Shown here one piece after another: positions 25,868 to 34,609 of a DNA stretch of 64,000 nucleotides (positions within the stretch are counted from its first letter, which is position 1; every line of letters begins with the position of its first letter). A program made the position numbers and the translations under genes. Origin of the DNA: Bradyrhizobium iriomotense. GTDB lineage: Bacteria; Pseudomonadota; Alphaproteobacteria; Rhizobiales; Xanthobacteraceae. The stretch spans positions 124,001 through 188,000 of the forward strand of contig NZ_JAFCJZ010000011.1 of the NCBI RefSeq assembly GCF_018130765.1. The letters run 5' to 3'. The notes beneath the pieces were generated by a model that ran no database searches, was not told where the DNA came from, and saw only the letters and a list, made by a program, of their open reading frames with translations.

Positions 25868-27046
25868 ATGAGCTCTGCGAAATTCGACATCGTCGTCTAC
25901 GGTGCGACCGGTTTCACCGGCCAGCTCGTCGCCGAATATCTGGCGGCGCATTACGGGGACGACAAGGCGCTCAAATGGGCGATGGCGGGCCGCAGCCTCG
26001 ACAAGCTGAAATCGGTGCGTGATGCCATCGGCGCGCCCGCCGACACGCCGCTGATCGTGGCGGATGCGTCGGACGCGGCCTCGCTGAAGGCGATGGTGGC
26101 GCAGACCAAGTCGGTGATCACGACGGTCGGTCCCTATCAATTCTACGGCGAGGACCTGTTAGCTGCCTGCGTCGCTGCGGGTGCGGATTATTTCGATCTG
26201 TGCGGCGAGCCGGTCTGGATGCGGCAGATGATCGACAAGTACGATGCGGCGGCCAAGGCAAGCGGCGCGCGCATCGTGTTTTCCTGCGGTTATGATTCCG
26301 TGCCGTTCGAGCTCGGGACGTTCTTCGTGCAGGAGGAAGCCAAGCGCGTGTTCGGCGCGCCGGCGGCGCGCGTGAAGGGCCGCGTCCGCGACATGCGCGG
26401 CACGCTGTCGGGCGGCACCGCGGCGAGTGCGAAAGCGACCTTCGACGCTGTCGCCAAGGATCTCAGCCTCGTCGCCATCCTCAACGACCACTTCGCGCTG
26501 ACGCCCGGCTTCACCGGACCGAAACAGCCGAAGGGCAACAGGGCGGTCTTCGAGGAGGACCTGCAGTCCTGGGCCGCGCCGTTCATGATGGCGCTGATCA
26601 ACACCCGCAACGTCCATCGCTCCAACATGCTGATGGGCTTTCCCTACGGCCAGGACTTCGTCTACGACGAGATGGTTTTGACCGGTCCCGGCGAGAAGGG
26701 CGAGGCCAACGCCAAGCGCGTGATGGCGGCCAACGCCGAGAAGACCGGCCCGAACGCGCCGAAGCCGGGCGAGGGCCCGTCGAAGGAGGAGCGGGAGAAG
26801 GGCCTCTTCAATCTCCTGTACGTCGCGATCGCGCCCGACGGCCGCATGGTCCGTGCCGGCGTCACCGGTGACCGCGATCCCGGCTACGGCTCAACCTCGA
26901 AGATGATCTCCGAATGCGCGATCTGCATGCTGCGTGACGCGAGCGATGTTGCCGCCGGCTTCTGGACGCCTGGCGCTGCGATGCAGCACAAGCTGATCAA
27001 GCGGCTGCAGGACAACGCGGGGCTGACGTTCAGGGTGGAAGGCTAA
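25868..27046 (+). CDS. Saccharopine-dehydrogenase-like / trans-acting enoyl reductase family protein (copy 1)
   Basis: NAD(P)-binding Rossmann protein of the SCCPDH-type family, which includes mycobacterial trans-acting enoyl reductases and human saccharopine dehydrogenase-like oxidoreductase. Of 392 residues, the N terminus has FDIVVYGATGFTGQLVAEYL (nucleotide site), then TTVGPYQFYGEDLLAACVAA near 84 and FSCGYDSVPFELGTFF near 140. There is no signal of real lysine metabolism nearby. It is followed after 29 bases by a close paralogue, copy 2, pointing to a tandem duplication. Confidence 0.85.
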   Translation: MSSAKFDIVVYGATGFTGQLVAEYLAAHYGDDKALKWAMAGRSLDKLKSVRDAIGAPADTPLIVADASDAASLKAMVAQTKSVITTVGPYQFYGEDLLAACVAAGADYFDLCGEPVWMRQMIDKYDAAAKASGARIVFSCGYDSVPFELGTFFVQEEAKRVFGAPAARVKGRVRDMRGTLSGGTAASAKATFDAVAKDLSLVAILNDHFALTPGFTGPKQPKGNRAVFEEDLQSWAAPFMMALINTRNVHRSNMLMGFPYGQDFVYDEMVLTGPGEKGEANAKRVMAANAEKTGPNAPKPGEGPSKEEREKGLFNLLYVAIAPDGRMVRAGVTGDRDPGYGSTSKMISECAICMLRDASDVAAGFWTPGAAMQHKLIKRLQDNAGLTFRVEG

Positions 27047-27075
27047 AGCCCGCGGTCCAGCAGGAAGCGTGATCC

Positions 27076-28251
27076 GTGTCCGCGAAGTTCGACATCGTCG
27101 TCTACGGTGCGACCGGCTACACCGGTCAGCTCGTTGCCGAGTACCTCGCCGCGCATTACGCAGGTAGCGGCGCGCCGACCTGGGCGATGGCGGGGCGCAG
27201 CAGGGACAAGCTCGCCTCCGTTCGCGACGCGATCGGTGCACCCAAGGACACGCCGCTCATCGTGGCGGACGCCGCCGATCCTGTGTCGCTGCGGGCGATG
27301 GTGGATCAGGCAAAGCTCATCGTCACCACCGTCGGTCCGTACCAGCTTTACGGGTCCGATCTGCTTGCCGCCTGCGTCGCGTCGGGCACCGACTACATGG
27401 ATCTCTGTGGTGAGCCGATCTGGCTGAAGCAGATGATCGACAGGCATGAGGCGGCCGCCAAGGCGAGCGGCGCGCGCATCATGTTTTCCTGCGGCTTCGA
27501 TTCGATTCCCTTTGAGCTCGGCGCGTTCTTCGTCCAGGAGGAAGCAAGGCGCGTGTTCGGAGCACCAGTGCCGCGCGTCAAGGGGCGCGTCCGCAACATC
27601 AGCTGGAAGTTCTCCGGCGGCACCTCGGCGAGCGCAAGGGTCACCTTTGAAGCGGTTGCGCAGGATCTTAGCCTGGTGTCGATCCTCAAGGATCCATTTG
27701 CATTCACGCCTGGATTCGAAGGGCCCAAGCAGCCGCGCGGCAACAAGCCCGTGTTCGAGGAGGACCTGCAGTCCTGGTCCGCCCCGTTCGCGATGGCGAC
27801 CCTCAATACACGCAACGTCCACCGCTCCAACATGCTGATGGGATTCCCGTATGGCAGGGATTTCGTCTACGACGAGATGGTGCTGACGGGCGCGGGGGAA
27901 GAGGGACAGGCCAACGCCAAGCGCGTGATGGTTGCCAACAGCGAAAAGACCGGCCCTGAGGCGCTCAAGCCCGGCGAGGGACCGACGAAGGCGGAGCGCG
28001 ACAACGGCCATTACGACCTGCTCTATGTCGCGATCGCGCCCGATGGCCGTCAGGTTCGTGCGGCGGTGAAGGGCGATCTTGATCCGGGCTATGCATCAAC
28101 GGCCAGGATCATCTCCGAATGTGCGATCTGCCTGTTGCGCGACACGCCGAACGTGGTGGCCGGTCTCTGGACGCCGGGCGCGGCGATGCAGCACAAGCTG
28201 ATCAAGCGGCTGGTCGAGAACGCTGGGCTGACGTTCGGGATGGAAGGGTAG
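27076..28251 (+). CDS. Saccharopine-dehydrogenase-like / trans-acting enoyl reductase family protein (copy 2)
   Basis: The paralogue of the preceding gene: 391 residues, with the same blocks (KFDIVVYGATGYTGQLVAEY, TTVGPYQLYGSDLLAACVAS, FSCGFDSIPFELGAFF). By eye about three quarters of positions match copy 1, and differences are spread along the length, so the duplication is not very recent. GTG start at 27076. The same family role applies; substrate unknown. It ends before a palindromic repeat. Confidence 0.85.
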   Translation: MSAKFDIVVYGATGYTGQLVAEYLAAHYAGSGAPTWAMAGRSRDKLASVRDAIGAPKDTPLIVADAADPVSLRAMVDQAKLIVTTVGPYQLYGSDLLAACVASGTDYMDLCGEPIWLKQMIDRHEAAAKASGARIMFSCGFDSIPFELGAFFVQEEARRVFGAPVPRVKGRVRNISWKFSGGTSASARVTFEAVAQDLSLVSILKDPFAFTPGFEGPKQPRGNKPVFEEDLQSWSAPFAMATLNTRNVHRSNMLMGFPYGRDFVYDEMVLTGAGEEGQANAKRVMVANSEKTGPEALKPGEGPTKAERDNGHYDLLYVAIAPDGRQVRAAVKGDLDPGYASTARIISECAICLLRDTPNVVAGLWTPGAAMQHKLIKRLVENAGLTFGMEG

Positions 28252-28273
28252 GGTCTTTCCGCTTGCGAGCCAT

Positions 28274-28366
28274 CGTAGGGTGGGCAAAGGCGCAACGCGC
28301 CGTGCCCACCATCTCTCTGCGATCGCATCAGCAATGGTGGGCACGCTTCGCTTTGCCCACCCTACG
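28274..28366. repeat. Intergenic palindromic element, family D
   Basis: The left arm CGTAGGGTGGGCAAAGGCGC (from 28274), continuing to GCCCACCAT at 28312, and a right arm from ATGGTGGGCA (about 28334) to CCCACCCTACG (28366) form a long imperfect hairpin. It lies between the copy 2 reductase gene and the convergent monooxygenase gene. Confidence 0.85.
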
Positions 28367-28377
28367 GCAGCGGAGTC

Positions 28378-29574
28378 CTACGCCGCCCGCGCATCATACG
28401 CGTACATGAACTCCATGCTCTTGGAGCCCAGCGGCAACAGCCATTTCAGCATTCGATTGCGGACCCACGCGCCGGTGGCGCTGAACTCGCGCTTGCTGTT
28501 GCCGTTGCGGCGGGCCATCGCGACGATCTTCTCGGTGCGTGGACGGCGTTCGGCCTCGAAGGCCTGGAAGGTGGCGCCGAGCTCCTGTCCCTCCTGCATC
28601 AGGCGCGCGAGCCGCATCGCGTCCTCCAACGCCAGCGAGGCGCCCTGGCCGGCATGGGGGCTGGTCGCATGCGCGGCGTCGCCGATCAGCAGCGAGCGCT
28701 TGCGCGACCAGGTCGGCAGGGTCGCAACATCGAGCGTGTCGGTGACGACGATGTTCTCGGCCGCTTCGATGATATCAGGGATCGGATCGTGCCAGCCGCG
28801 GTGGAAGCCGCGCAGATGCTGCTTCAGCGTCGCGTGGTCGAGCGCGCGGAACATCGCCGCGTCCATGCCGTGCGCGGGCTGGGTGCTCCACCACATCACG
28901 CCGTCGTTCGGATCCGGGCTGCAATAGCCGTAGCCGAAGAAGCCGCTCTGGCCAAACGTGGTCTCGACGTGCCGGCCGATTGATCTACCGTCGAGCACGG
29001 CGTGCGGCACGAAGCCGCCGAAGCCGATCAGGCCGGTGTCGAACGGCTGCGGGCCATCAGGCACGACTTGGCGGCGCACCACCGAATGCACGCCGTCGGC
29101 GCCGATCAGGAAGTCGCCTTCGGCAGTGGTGCCGTCGGAGAAGTAGGCGATGATCGGCTGGTCACCGCGATCCTCGATCTTGATCAGGCGCTTCTCGAAA
29201 TAGAGCGAGACGCAGGCGCACCAGGCCTTGTCGATCAGGATCTCGTTCAACGTCGCGCGGGAAATGTTGACGGCCGGCTGGCCGAAGCGCCGCGCCATGT
29301 CGCGGTTGATCGAGCCTAGCTTCTCGCCCCCTTGCGAATAGAAGTCGAAGGCCTCCGCGACCGAGCCGCGGCTGATCAGCTCGTTCGCAAGGCCGATCTC
29401 GTCCATCACGTGCATGCCGTTCGGTGCGATCTGGAGGCCGCCGCCGATGCCCTTGGAATAGGGCCAGGCCTCGTAGATCGCGGACTCGATGCCGGCGCGG
29501 CGCAGCAGGATCGCGGCGACGGGTCCGGCGATGCCGGCTCCGATGATCAGGGCCTTGCGGGGACGATAGGACAT
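28378..29574 (-). CDS. FAD-dependent monooxygenase (PHBH family)
   Basis: Class A flavin monooxygenase. The 398-residue protein has the ADP-binding motif LIIGAGIAGPVAAILLRRAG near residues 9-28, FLIGADGVHSVVRR near 155 (the DG motif) and LLIGDAAHATSPHAGQGASL near 290 (GD motif), so the flavin site is complete. Homologues hydroxylate aromatics or salicylate-type compounds, but the substrate is not deducible. A MarR gene diverges from it across 96 bases holding a palindrome, implying substrate-induced control. Confidence 0.9.
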   Translation of the reverse strand: MSYRPRKALIIGAGIAGPVAAILLRRAGIESAIYEAWPYSKGIGGGLQIAPNGMHVMDEIGLANELISRGSVAEAFDFYSQGGEKLGSINRDMARRFGQPAVNISRATLNEILIDKAWCACVSLYFEKRLIKIEDRGDQPIIAYFSDGTTAEGDFLIGADGVHSVVRRQVVPDGPQPFDTGLIGFGGFVPHAVLDGRSIGRHVETTFGQSGFFGYGYCSPDPNDGVMWWSTQPAHGMDAAMFRALDHATLKQHLRGFHRGWHDPIPDIIEAAENIVVTDTLDVATLPTWSRKRSLLIGDAAHATSPHAGQGASLALEDAMRLARLMQEGQELGATFQAFEAERRPRTEKIVAMARRNGNSKREFSATGAWVRNRMLKWLLPLGSKSMEFMYAYDARAA

Positions 29575-29627
29575 GACTTGCTCCCGACGTTTCCGTGGTG
29601 CTAGGAGAAATTACGGTCGCTAAATCT

Positions 29628-29640
29628 CTTAGTGACTAAG
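29628..29640. promoter_or_regulatory. Candidate MarR operator between monooxygenase and MarR genes
   Basis: CTTAG (29628-29632) and CTAAG (29636-29640) are perfect inverted repeats around TGA, centred in the divergent promoter region, followed by an AT-rich ATATATAT stretch and a second related half-site (GTAAGAT, 29652-29658). This is the size and placement expected for a MarR dimer site. Confidence 0.6.
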
Positions 29641-29670
29641 ATATATATCGAGTAAGATAAGAGGTCGACC

Positions 29671-30192
29671 TTGTCAAGGACGAAGGCGCGCGCTGCGCTG
29701 TTGCAGGAGCTCGAGGCGGCGATGCGCCGGTCCTCCGCGCAGGGCGTGCTCTATGGCCAGACCGTTGCGAACGTTGCCGGAATCGCCAACTCCGACCTCG
29801 AATGCATGGACATCCTCTATCTCGAGGGTCGCGTCACCGCGGGCCGGCTCGCCGAGGTCACGGGCCTGACGACGGGCGCGATCACCGGCGTGGTCGACCG
29901 GCTCGAGAAGGCCGGCCTCGTGCGCCGCGAGCGGGATGAGAAGGATCGCCGCAAGGTCTATATTTCCGTCGTGCCGGAGACGGCCATGAAGATCGGCCAG
30001 CTCTACGTGCCGATGCAGCAGGCGATGGAGAAGGTTTTTAGCGCCTATTCCGACGAGGAGCTGCGTCTGCTGCTGCGCTTTGCGACGGAGGGCTACAAGG
30101 GCGTGCTCGCGGCAACGGAGGCGCTGAAGGGCCTGCTCGACACGCCGCCGGAGAAGCGTCCCGATCTCAAGCTGAAGAAGCTTCGTCGCTAA
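29671..30192 (+). CDS. MarR family transcriptional regulator
   Basis: The 173-residue protein has a winged-helix domain: NSDLECMDILYLEGRVTAGR, then AEVTGLTTGAITGVVDRLEK and the wing KAGLVRRERDEKDRRKVYIS, which fits MarR well. The start is TTG at 29671, with AGAGG about eight bases upstream. It probably represses the divergent monooxygenase gene and itself through the CTTAG-TGA-CTAAG site. Its 3' end overlaps the convergent membrane-protein gene by 26 bases. Confidence 0.88.
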   Translation: MSRTKARAALLQELEAAMRRSSAQGVLYGQTVANVAGIANSDLECMDILYLEGRVTAGRLAEVTGLTTGAITGVVDRLEKAGLVRRERDEKDRRKVYISVVPETAMKIGQLYVPMQQAMEKVFSAYSDEELRLLLRFATEGYKGVLAATEALKGLLDTPPEKRPDLKLKKLRR

Positions 30193-31420
30193 CCTTGTAG
30201 ATTTGCGCCGCGGCGATCATGCCCCACATCGCGCCCAGCATCATCCAGAAGTGCCGCCAGTGGTCGGTGTCGATCACAAAGCTCTCGCCGACGGTCCCGA
30301 CGAAGGAGGAGAAGATCGCAAGATAGGCGCGCTGCCAGGGCACGCGGACGAAGATGTGCCTGAAGCCCATGATGACGGTGGTGAAGACCAGCGCGGGATA
30401 GCAGACGCCGGAGAGCCAGCCGCCGGACATGAAGGCGTTGAGGTAGGAGTTGTGGGTGTCCTCGGGAAAGTAGCGGTGGAATTGCAGCGGGCCGATGCCG
30501 AACGGCAGCTCGAGCGCCATCTCCGCACCGAGGATGTGCCGGCCGAAGCGGCCGAAGCGGCCTTCGTCGTAGCTCTGGTCGAAGCTCGCGCGCTGCTTGA
30601 ACATCTCGGCGGTGGAATCGAATGACAGCAGCACCGCGATCAGCGCAAGGCCCAGCACCGCGGCGACGATCGCCATGATGACGATGCGCGAGCGCTGCGC
30701 GTTGGTGCGGCTGGTCAGCACCATCAGCGCCAGCATGAAGGCGGAGGTCAGCACGAGGCCGCCCCAGGCGGCGCGCGAGAACGCGAGCAGGATCGCCAGC
30801 GACATGATGCCGAAGGCGATGACGTTGCGGAACGCTTTGCCGAGCTTGTCCGAGACCACGCTCTGGAGCGCGAACAGCGCCGGCAGGATCAGGAAGGCGC
30901 CGAGCACGTTCGGGTCCTTGAACGTGCCGCGCGCGCGGCCGTAGAGCGTGAGCAGGTCGTCGCCGCCGGGAACGAGGTGGAAGTAGCCGGCGACCGCCGA
31001 CAACGAAGCGACCATCGCGCCGACCACGAGGCCGCGGCGGAGCATGTCGAGCCGGGCCGCGGTATCCTCGGAGGTGACCATGGCGAAGAACACCACGGTG
31101 ACCGCCATGTACCAGGAGGTCGCGATCCAGCTCACCACCTCGGGCTGCTCGAACAGCGGGATCGCGCTGATGGTGTAGCCGACATTGAGCAGAACCAGCA
31201 TCAGCACCAGCGGCATCATCGCGAGCCGCAGGCGCAGGCCGGTGGCGAAGAAGGTGACGCTCGCGAGCAGCGTCACGATCTCGTAGGGGCTGGGCTCGAT
31301 GAAGACGATGGCGCCGGAGGCGCCGACCAGCCATACCAGCGCGCGCTGGAGCGCCAGCACGCCGGGCGCGGCCGGTGCGGCCAATTTCACTCCACCGGCT
31401 GTCGCCGCATACGCCATCAT
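30167..31420 (-). CDS. O-antigen ligase/polysaccharide polymerase-like membrane protein (Wzy/ExoQ type)
   Basis: Polytopic membrane protein (417 residues, about 10-12 hydrophobic helices) with the O-antigen ligase domain signs: RGTFKDPNVLGAFLILPAL near 165, LAFSRAAWGGLVLTSAFML near 215 and HNSYLNAFMSGGWLSGVCY near 325. Such proteins polymerise repeat units or ligate them to a lipid carrier or LPS core. The location at one end of a polysaccharide locus on the same strand as the initiating transferase supports that. It overlaps the convergent MarR gene. Ligase versus polymerase cannot be told from sequence. Confidence 0.85.
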   Translation of the reverse strand: MMAYAATAGGVKLAAPAAPGVLALQRALVWLVGASGAIVFIEPSPYEIVTLLASVTFFATGLRLRLAMMPLVLMLVLLNVGYTISAIPLFEQPEVVSWIATSWYMAVTVVFFAMVTSEDTAARLDMLRRGLVVGAMVASLSAVAGYFHLVPGGDDLLTLYGRARGTFKDPNVLGAFLILPALFALQSVVSDKLGKAFRNVIAFGIMSLAILLAFSRAAWGGLVLTSAFMLALMVLTSRTNAQRSRIVIMAIVAAVLGLALIAVLLSFDSTAEMFKQRASFDQSYDEGRFGRFGRHILGAEMALELPFGIGPLQFHRYFPEDTHNSYLNAFMSGGWLSGVCYPALVFTTVIMGFRHIFVRVPWQRAYLAIFSSFVGTVGESFVIDTDHWRHFWMMLGAMWGMIAAAQIYKVSDEASSA

Positions 31421-31459
31421 ACGCTCACGCTACTCATACGCCACAAACACAACTTCCGC

Positions 31460-31583
31460 CGTCATGCCCCGCCTAGTGCGCAATTGCGCACGGGGGGCGG
31501 GGCATCCAGTACTCCGCGCTGTCAGTGGCGACGTTCGCCGCTGGTGATTACTGGATCGCCCGGTCAAGCCGGGCGATGACAGC
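31460..31583. repeat. Intergenic inverted-repeat element, family C
   Basis: CGTCATGCCCCGCC (from 31460) at one end and GGTCAAGCCGGGCGATGACAG at the other, with an inner CCAGTA/TACTGG pair (31506-31511 and 31549-31554) and TTGCGCAC/GTGCGCAA, give a compound hairpin. It is related to 24104-24190 by the CAAGCCGGGC/GTCATG theme. It lies between the ligase-like gene and the sugar-transferase gene. Confidence 0.7.
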
Positions 31584-31603
31584 GCATTCTTGGCGCACTC
31601 AAC

Positions 31604-33214
31604 TCAATACGCGTTCTCGTTCTTGGTCAGCAGCGAGACCGGCGTCTTCAGGAGAATGACGAGATCGACCAGCACTGACCAGTTCTCGATGTAATAGAGG
31701 TCAAACTCGACACGCTTCTGGATCTTCTCTTCATTGTCGATCTCGCCGCGCCAGCCGTTGATCTGGGCCCAGCCGGTGATGCCGGGCTTGACGCGGTGAC
31801 GGGCGAAATAGCCGTCGACGGCTTCGTCGAACAGGCGGCTCTGCAGCTTGCCCTGCACCGCATGCGGGCGCGGACCGACCAGGGACAGATTGCCGGAGAA
31901 CACCACGTTGAAGAGCTGCGGCAATTCGTCGAGGCTGGTCTTGCGGATGAAGCGGCCGACGCGGGTGACGCGCGGATCGTTCTTGGTCACCACTTTCGAC
32001 GCCGTCGGGTCGGCCTGGTGGTGGTACATCGAGCGGAACTTGTAGACGTCGATGCGCTCGTTGTTGAAGCCGAAACGCTTCTGGCGGAACAGCACCGGAC
32101 CGGGGCTGTCGAGCTTCACGGCCAATGCCACCAGTCCCATGATCGGCAGTGCCGCGAGCAGCGCGATGCCGCCGACGATGCGGTCGAACAGCCACTTCAT
32201 CACCAGATCCCAGTCGGTGATCGGCGCCTCGAACACGTCGAGCGTCGGCACATCGCCGAGATAGGAATAGGAGCGGGGACGGAAGCGCAGCTTGTTGGTG
32301 TGGGCGGAGAGGCGTATGTCGACCGGCAGCACCCAGAGCTTCTTCAGCATCTCCAGGATGCGCGTCTCAGCGGAGATCGGCAGCGCGAACAGCACGAGGT
32401 CGACGCGGGTGCGGCGGGCGAACTCGACGATGTCGTCGACCTTGCCGAGCTTGCGCGCACCTGCGCAGGTGTCGAGCGCGCGGCTGTCGTTGCGGTCGTC
32501 GAACACGCCGAGCACGTGGATGTCGGAATCGTCCTGCGCCTTCAGCGCTTCGACCAGCTCCTCGCCGTTGCGGTCGGAGCCGACGATGATGGTGCGGCGG
32601 TCGAGCCGGCCCTCGCGCGCCCAGGCCCGCACCAGCGAGCGCAGCACCAGACGCTCCGCGATCAGCGCGGCGAGCCCGAGGACATAGAAGGCGGCGAGCC
32701 ACAGCCGCGACATTTCGCTGCCGAACTTGGCAAAGAAGGAGACGCCGATGAACAGCAGGAAGACGAACGACCAGGACGAGATCATCCGCGTCATCTGCCG
32801 GAGATGTCCGCGGAACAGCTGCACCTGGTAGATGTCGGCAGCCTGGAAGCAGACCACGGCTGCGATCGCGACGGCCACGATCTCCGCAGGATAGATCCAG
32901 CTGAAGCCGCCGGCGAGCGGCATGACATAGCCGACATAGACCGCGATGCCGACGAGGCACAGCAGAGCGAAGTCAATGAGGCGGACGAAGCCGGTGATCA
33001 CGATCGGTGAATAGGCGCGGGCGACCTTCTGGTTGACGACCTCGAGCGCGGCGGGCGAGAGCCGGCGGCGGCGCTCCACAAAGGGCTGGTCAGCGGGCTT
33101 GGCCGCGGCGCTGGTCGCGGCATCGAGCATCGAGCGTGCGTTGAGCGGTTCCACGGGCGTCCACGTCCATTCCAAGAACCCGCGGGTCGCGGCTTTGCGG
33201 CCCCGGGCAAGCAT
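31604..33214 (-). CDS. Undecaprenyl-phosphate glucose/galactose phosphotransferase (WcaJ/WbaP type)
   Basis: Starts polysaccharide repeat units by moving a sugar-1-phosphate onto undecaprenyl phosphate at the inner membrane. The 536-residue protein has N-terminal membrane helices (about residues 70-200), a CoA_binding_3-like domain (RRTIIVGSDRNGEELVEALK near 218) and the catalytic bacterial sugar-transferase domain from about 350: KLDSPGPVLFRQKRFGFNN, YKFRSMYHH, RKTSLDELPQLFNV, SLVGPRPHA, KPGITGWAQINGWRGEIDN. The ATG at 33214 has GAGG nine bases upstream; residue 29 (33130) is an alternative. The initiating step makes this the anchor of the locus. Confidence 0.93.
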   Translation of the reverse strand: MLARGRKAATRGFLEWTWTPVEPLNARSMLDAATSAAAKPADQPFVERRRRLSPAALEVVNQKVARAYSPIVITGFVRLIDFALLCLVGIAVYVGYVMPLAGGFSWIYPAEIVAVAIAAVVCFQAADIYQVQLFRGHLRQMTRMISSWSFVFLLFIGVSFFAKFGSEMSRLWLAAFYVLGLAALIAERLVLRSLVRAWAREGRLDRRTIIVGSDRNGEELVEALKAQDDSDIHVLGVFDDRNDSRALDTCAGARKLGKVDDIVEFARRTRVDLVLFALPISAETRILEMLKKLWVLPVDIRLSAHTNKLRFRPRSYSYLGDVPTLDVFEAPITDWDLVMKWLFDRIVGGIALLAALPIMGLVALAVKLDSPGPVLFRQKRFGFNNERIDVYKFRSMYHHQADPTASKVVTKNDPRVTRVGRFIRKTSLDELPQLFNVVFSGNLSLVGPRPHAVQGKLQSRLFDEAVDGYFARHRVKPGITGWAQINGWRGEIDNEEKIQKRVEFDLYYIENWSVLVDLVILLKTPVSLLTKNENAY

Positions 33215-33274
33215 CCCCTGGCACCTCGATTACCGAATAAATCGGAAGATTTTCTAAAGCGGCCTTAAGGATGG

Positions 33275-34408
33275 TTAATGATTGGCGAATGCGTCGCGAT
33301 AGCCCGCGAGCACGCCGTCGACCATTGCCTGCTGGGAGAAACGCGCGGAGATGCGCTCGCGCAAGGATGTCGCGCGTTGCGCGGTTGCTTGCGGATCGTC
33401 CAGCGCCGCAGCGATCGCCTCGGCCATGGCCTCGGGATTGCTCGGCGCAAACAGAGCGGGGCTGTCGGTGCCGAAGATTTCGGGAATGCCGCCGATCTTC
33501 GATGCGATCATGGGAATGCCGGCGGCTCCCGCCTCGATCACCACATAGGGCATGGAATCGCCGCGCGAGGGCACGACCAGCAAGCGCCCCTTGGAGAAGC
33601 CATAGCGCGCCTTGACGTGACCGATGAAGCGGATGGCGTTCGCGAGGCCGAGCTTCTCGACCTGCGCCTTCAGCGCCGCCGTCTCCTCGCCGTCGCCGCC
33701 GAGGGTGAGCGTGACGTTCTTGCCGCCCTCGCGCAGCCGTGCCACGGCATCGACCAGCAGGTCGGCGCCCTTGATGTGCCTGAACTCGCCGACATAGCAG
33801 AGGTCGGTCGCATCCTCGGCGGTGATGACAGGCTCGAATTCCTCCGGCGTCACGCCGTTGAAGACGCAATGCACCACGCCCTTGGGCGTGCCGACGATGC
33901 GCTGATAGGTGTCGCGGGCGAAGGCGCTCTCGAACAGGAACAGGTCGGTGGCGCCCATCAGCGAGCGTTCGAGCCGCGCGTAGAATTCGCCCTTCAAGGT
34001 GTTGAGCGGATAGTGCAGCGAGCCGCCATGCGGGGTGTAGATGCGGATGGTGTCGTCGGTGCGCCGCCGCATGCGGATGAAGGCGCCGGCCTTGGCGCCG
34101 TGGCCGTGCATGACGTCAGGCTTGAGCTTCGCGATCAGGCGCCGCATCCGCACCCACACCATGACGTCATCGGGCGACGGCTCGCGGCGGATCGCCATGC
34201 GGTGCACGCCGAGCTTCAGCCGCGGCGCGAGCTCGACCAGCGCCTTGTCGGCACGTTCGCCGCCGGTGAGGCTGTCGGCGAGGATTCCGACATGATGACC
34301 GCGGTCGACCTGGCCGTTGGCGACGTCGAGGATGTGGCGGAAGATGCCGCCGACCGGAGCGCGCACGGCGTGCAGGATGCGTAGCGGCTGGTCGGGTGAG
34401 GGGGGCAT
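33275..34408 (-). CDS. Glycosyltransferase family 4
   Basis: Retaining GT-B glycosyltransferase adding sugars to the lipid-linked unit at the cytoplasmic face. The 377 residues (ATG 34408; MPPSPDQPLRILHAVRAPVG) show the GT4 pattern: GGIFRHILDVANGQVDRGHH near 20, PDVMHGHGAKAGAFIRMRR, YVGEFRHIKGADLLVDAVA near 240, and the nucleotide-sugar Glu region PSRGDSMPYVVIEAGAAGIP near 295. The longer frame to 34489 lacks the usual start. Upstream of the sugar-transferase gene on the same strand, 60 bases apart, probably co-transcribed. Confidence 0.9.
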   Translation of the reverse strand: MPPSPDQPLRILHAVRAPVGGIFRHILDVANGQVDRGHHVGILADSLTGGERADKALVELAPRLKLGVHRMAIRREPSPDDVMVWVRMRRLIAKLKPDVMHGHGAKAGAFIRMRRRTDDTIRIYTPHGGSLHYPLNTLKGEFYARLERSLMGATDLFLFESAFARDTYQRIVGTPKGVVHCVFNGVTPEEFEPVITAEDATDLCYVGEFRHIKGADLLVDAVARLREGGKNVTLTLGGDGEETAALKAQVEKLGLANAIRFIGHVKARYGFSKGRLLVVPSRGDSMPYVVIEAGAAGIPMIASKIGGIPEIFGTDSPALFAPSNPEAMAEAIAAALDDPQATAQRATSLRERISARFSQQAMVDGVLAGYRDAFANH

Positions 34409-34609
34409 GATCAAAACCAGCGCTCGACGGCGAGTACCGAACAATTCCAGGAAATATCGAGATGGATTAAGAGCCTTCGTGGTTAACAAACGGTGAGGAG
34501 CGTGCGGGTGCGAGGCGCGGGACGTCGCGATTAACCCAGCGGCAACCTTAATGGAGTGTAATCGCGGTGGTTGAGGTAGAGTCGCGGCGTTGCCCTGCGG
34601 GAGTGTTCG

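Noticed and set aside
32367..32960. Antisense frames over the sugar-transferase gene.
   Set aside because: Arg/His-rich shadow translation without any domain; typical of high-GC antisense.
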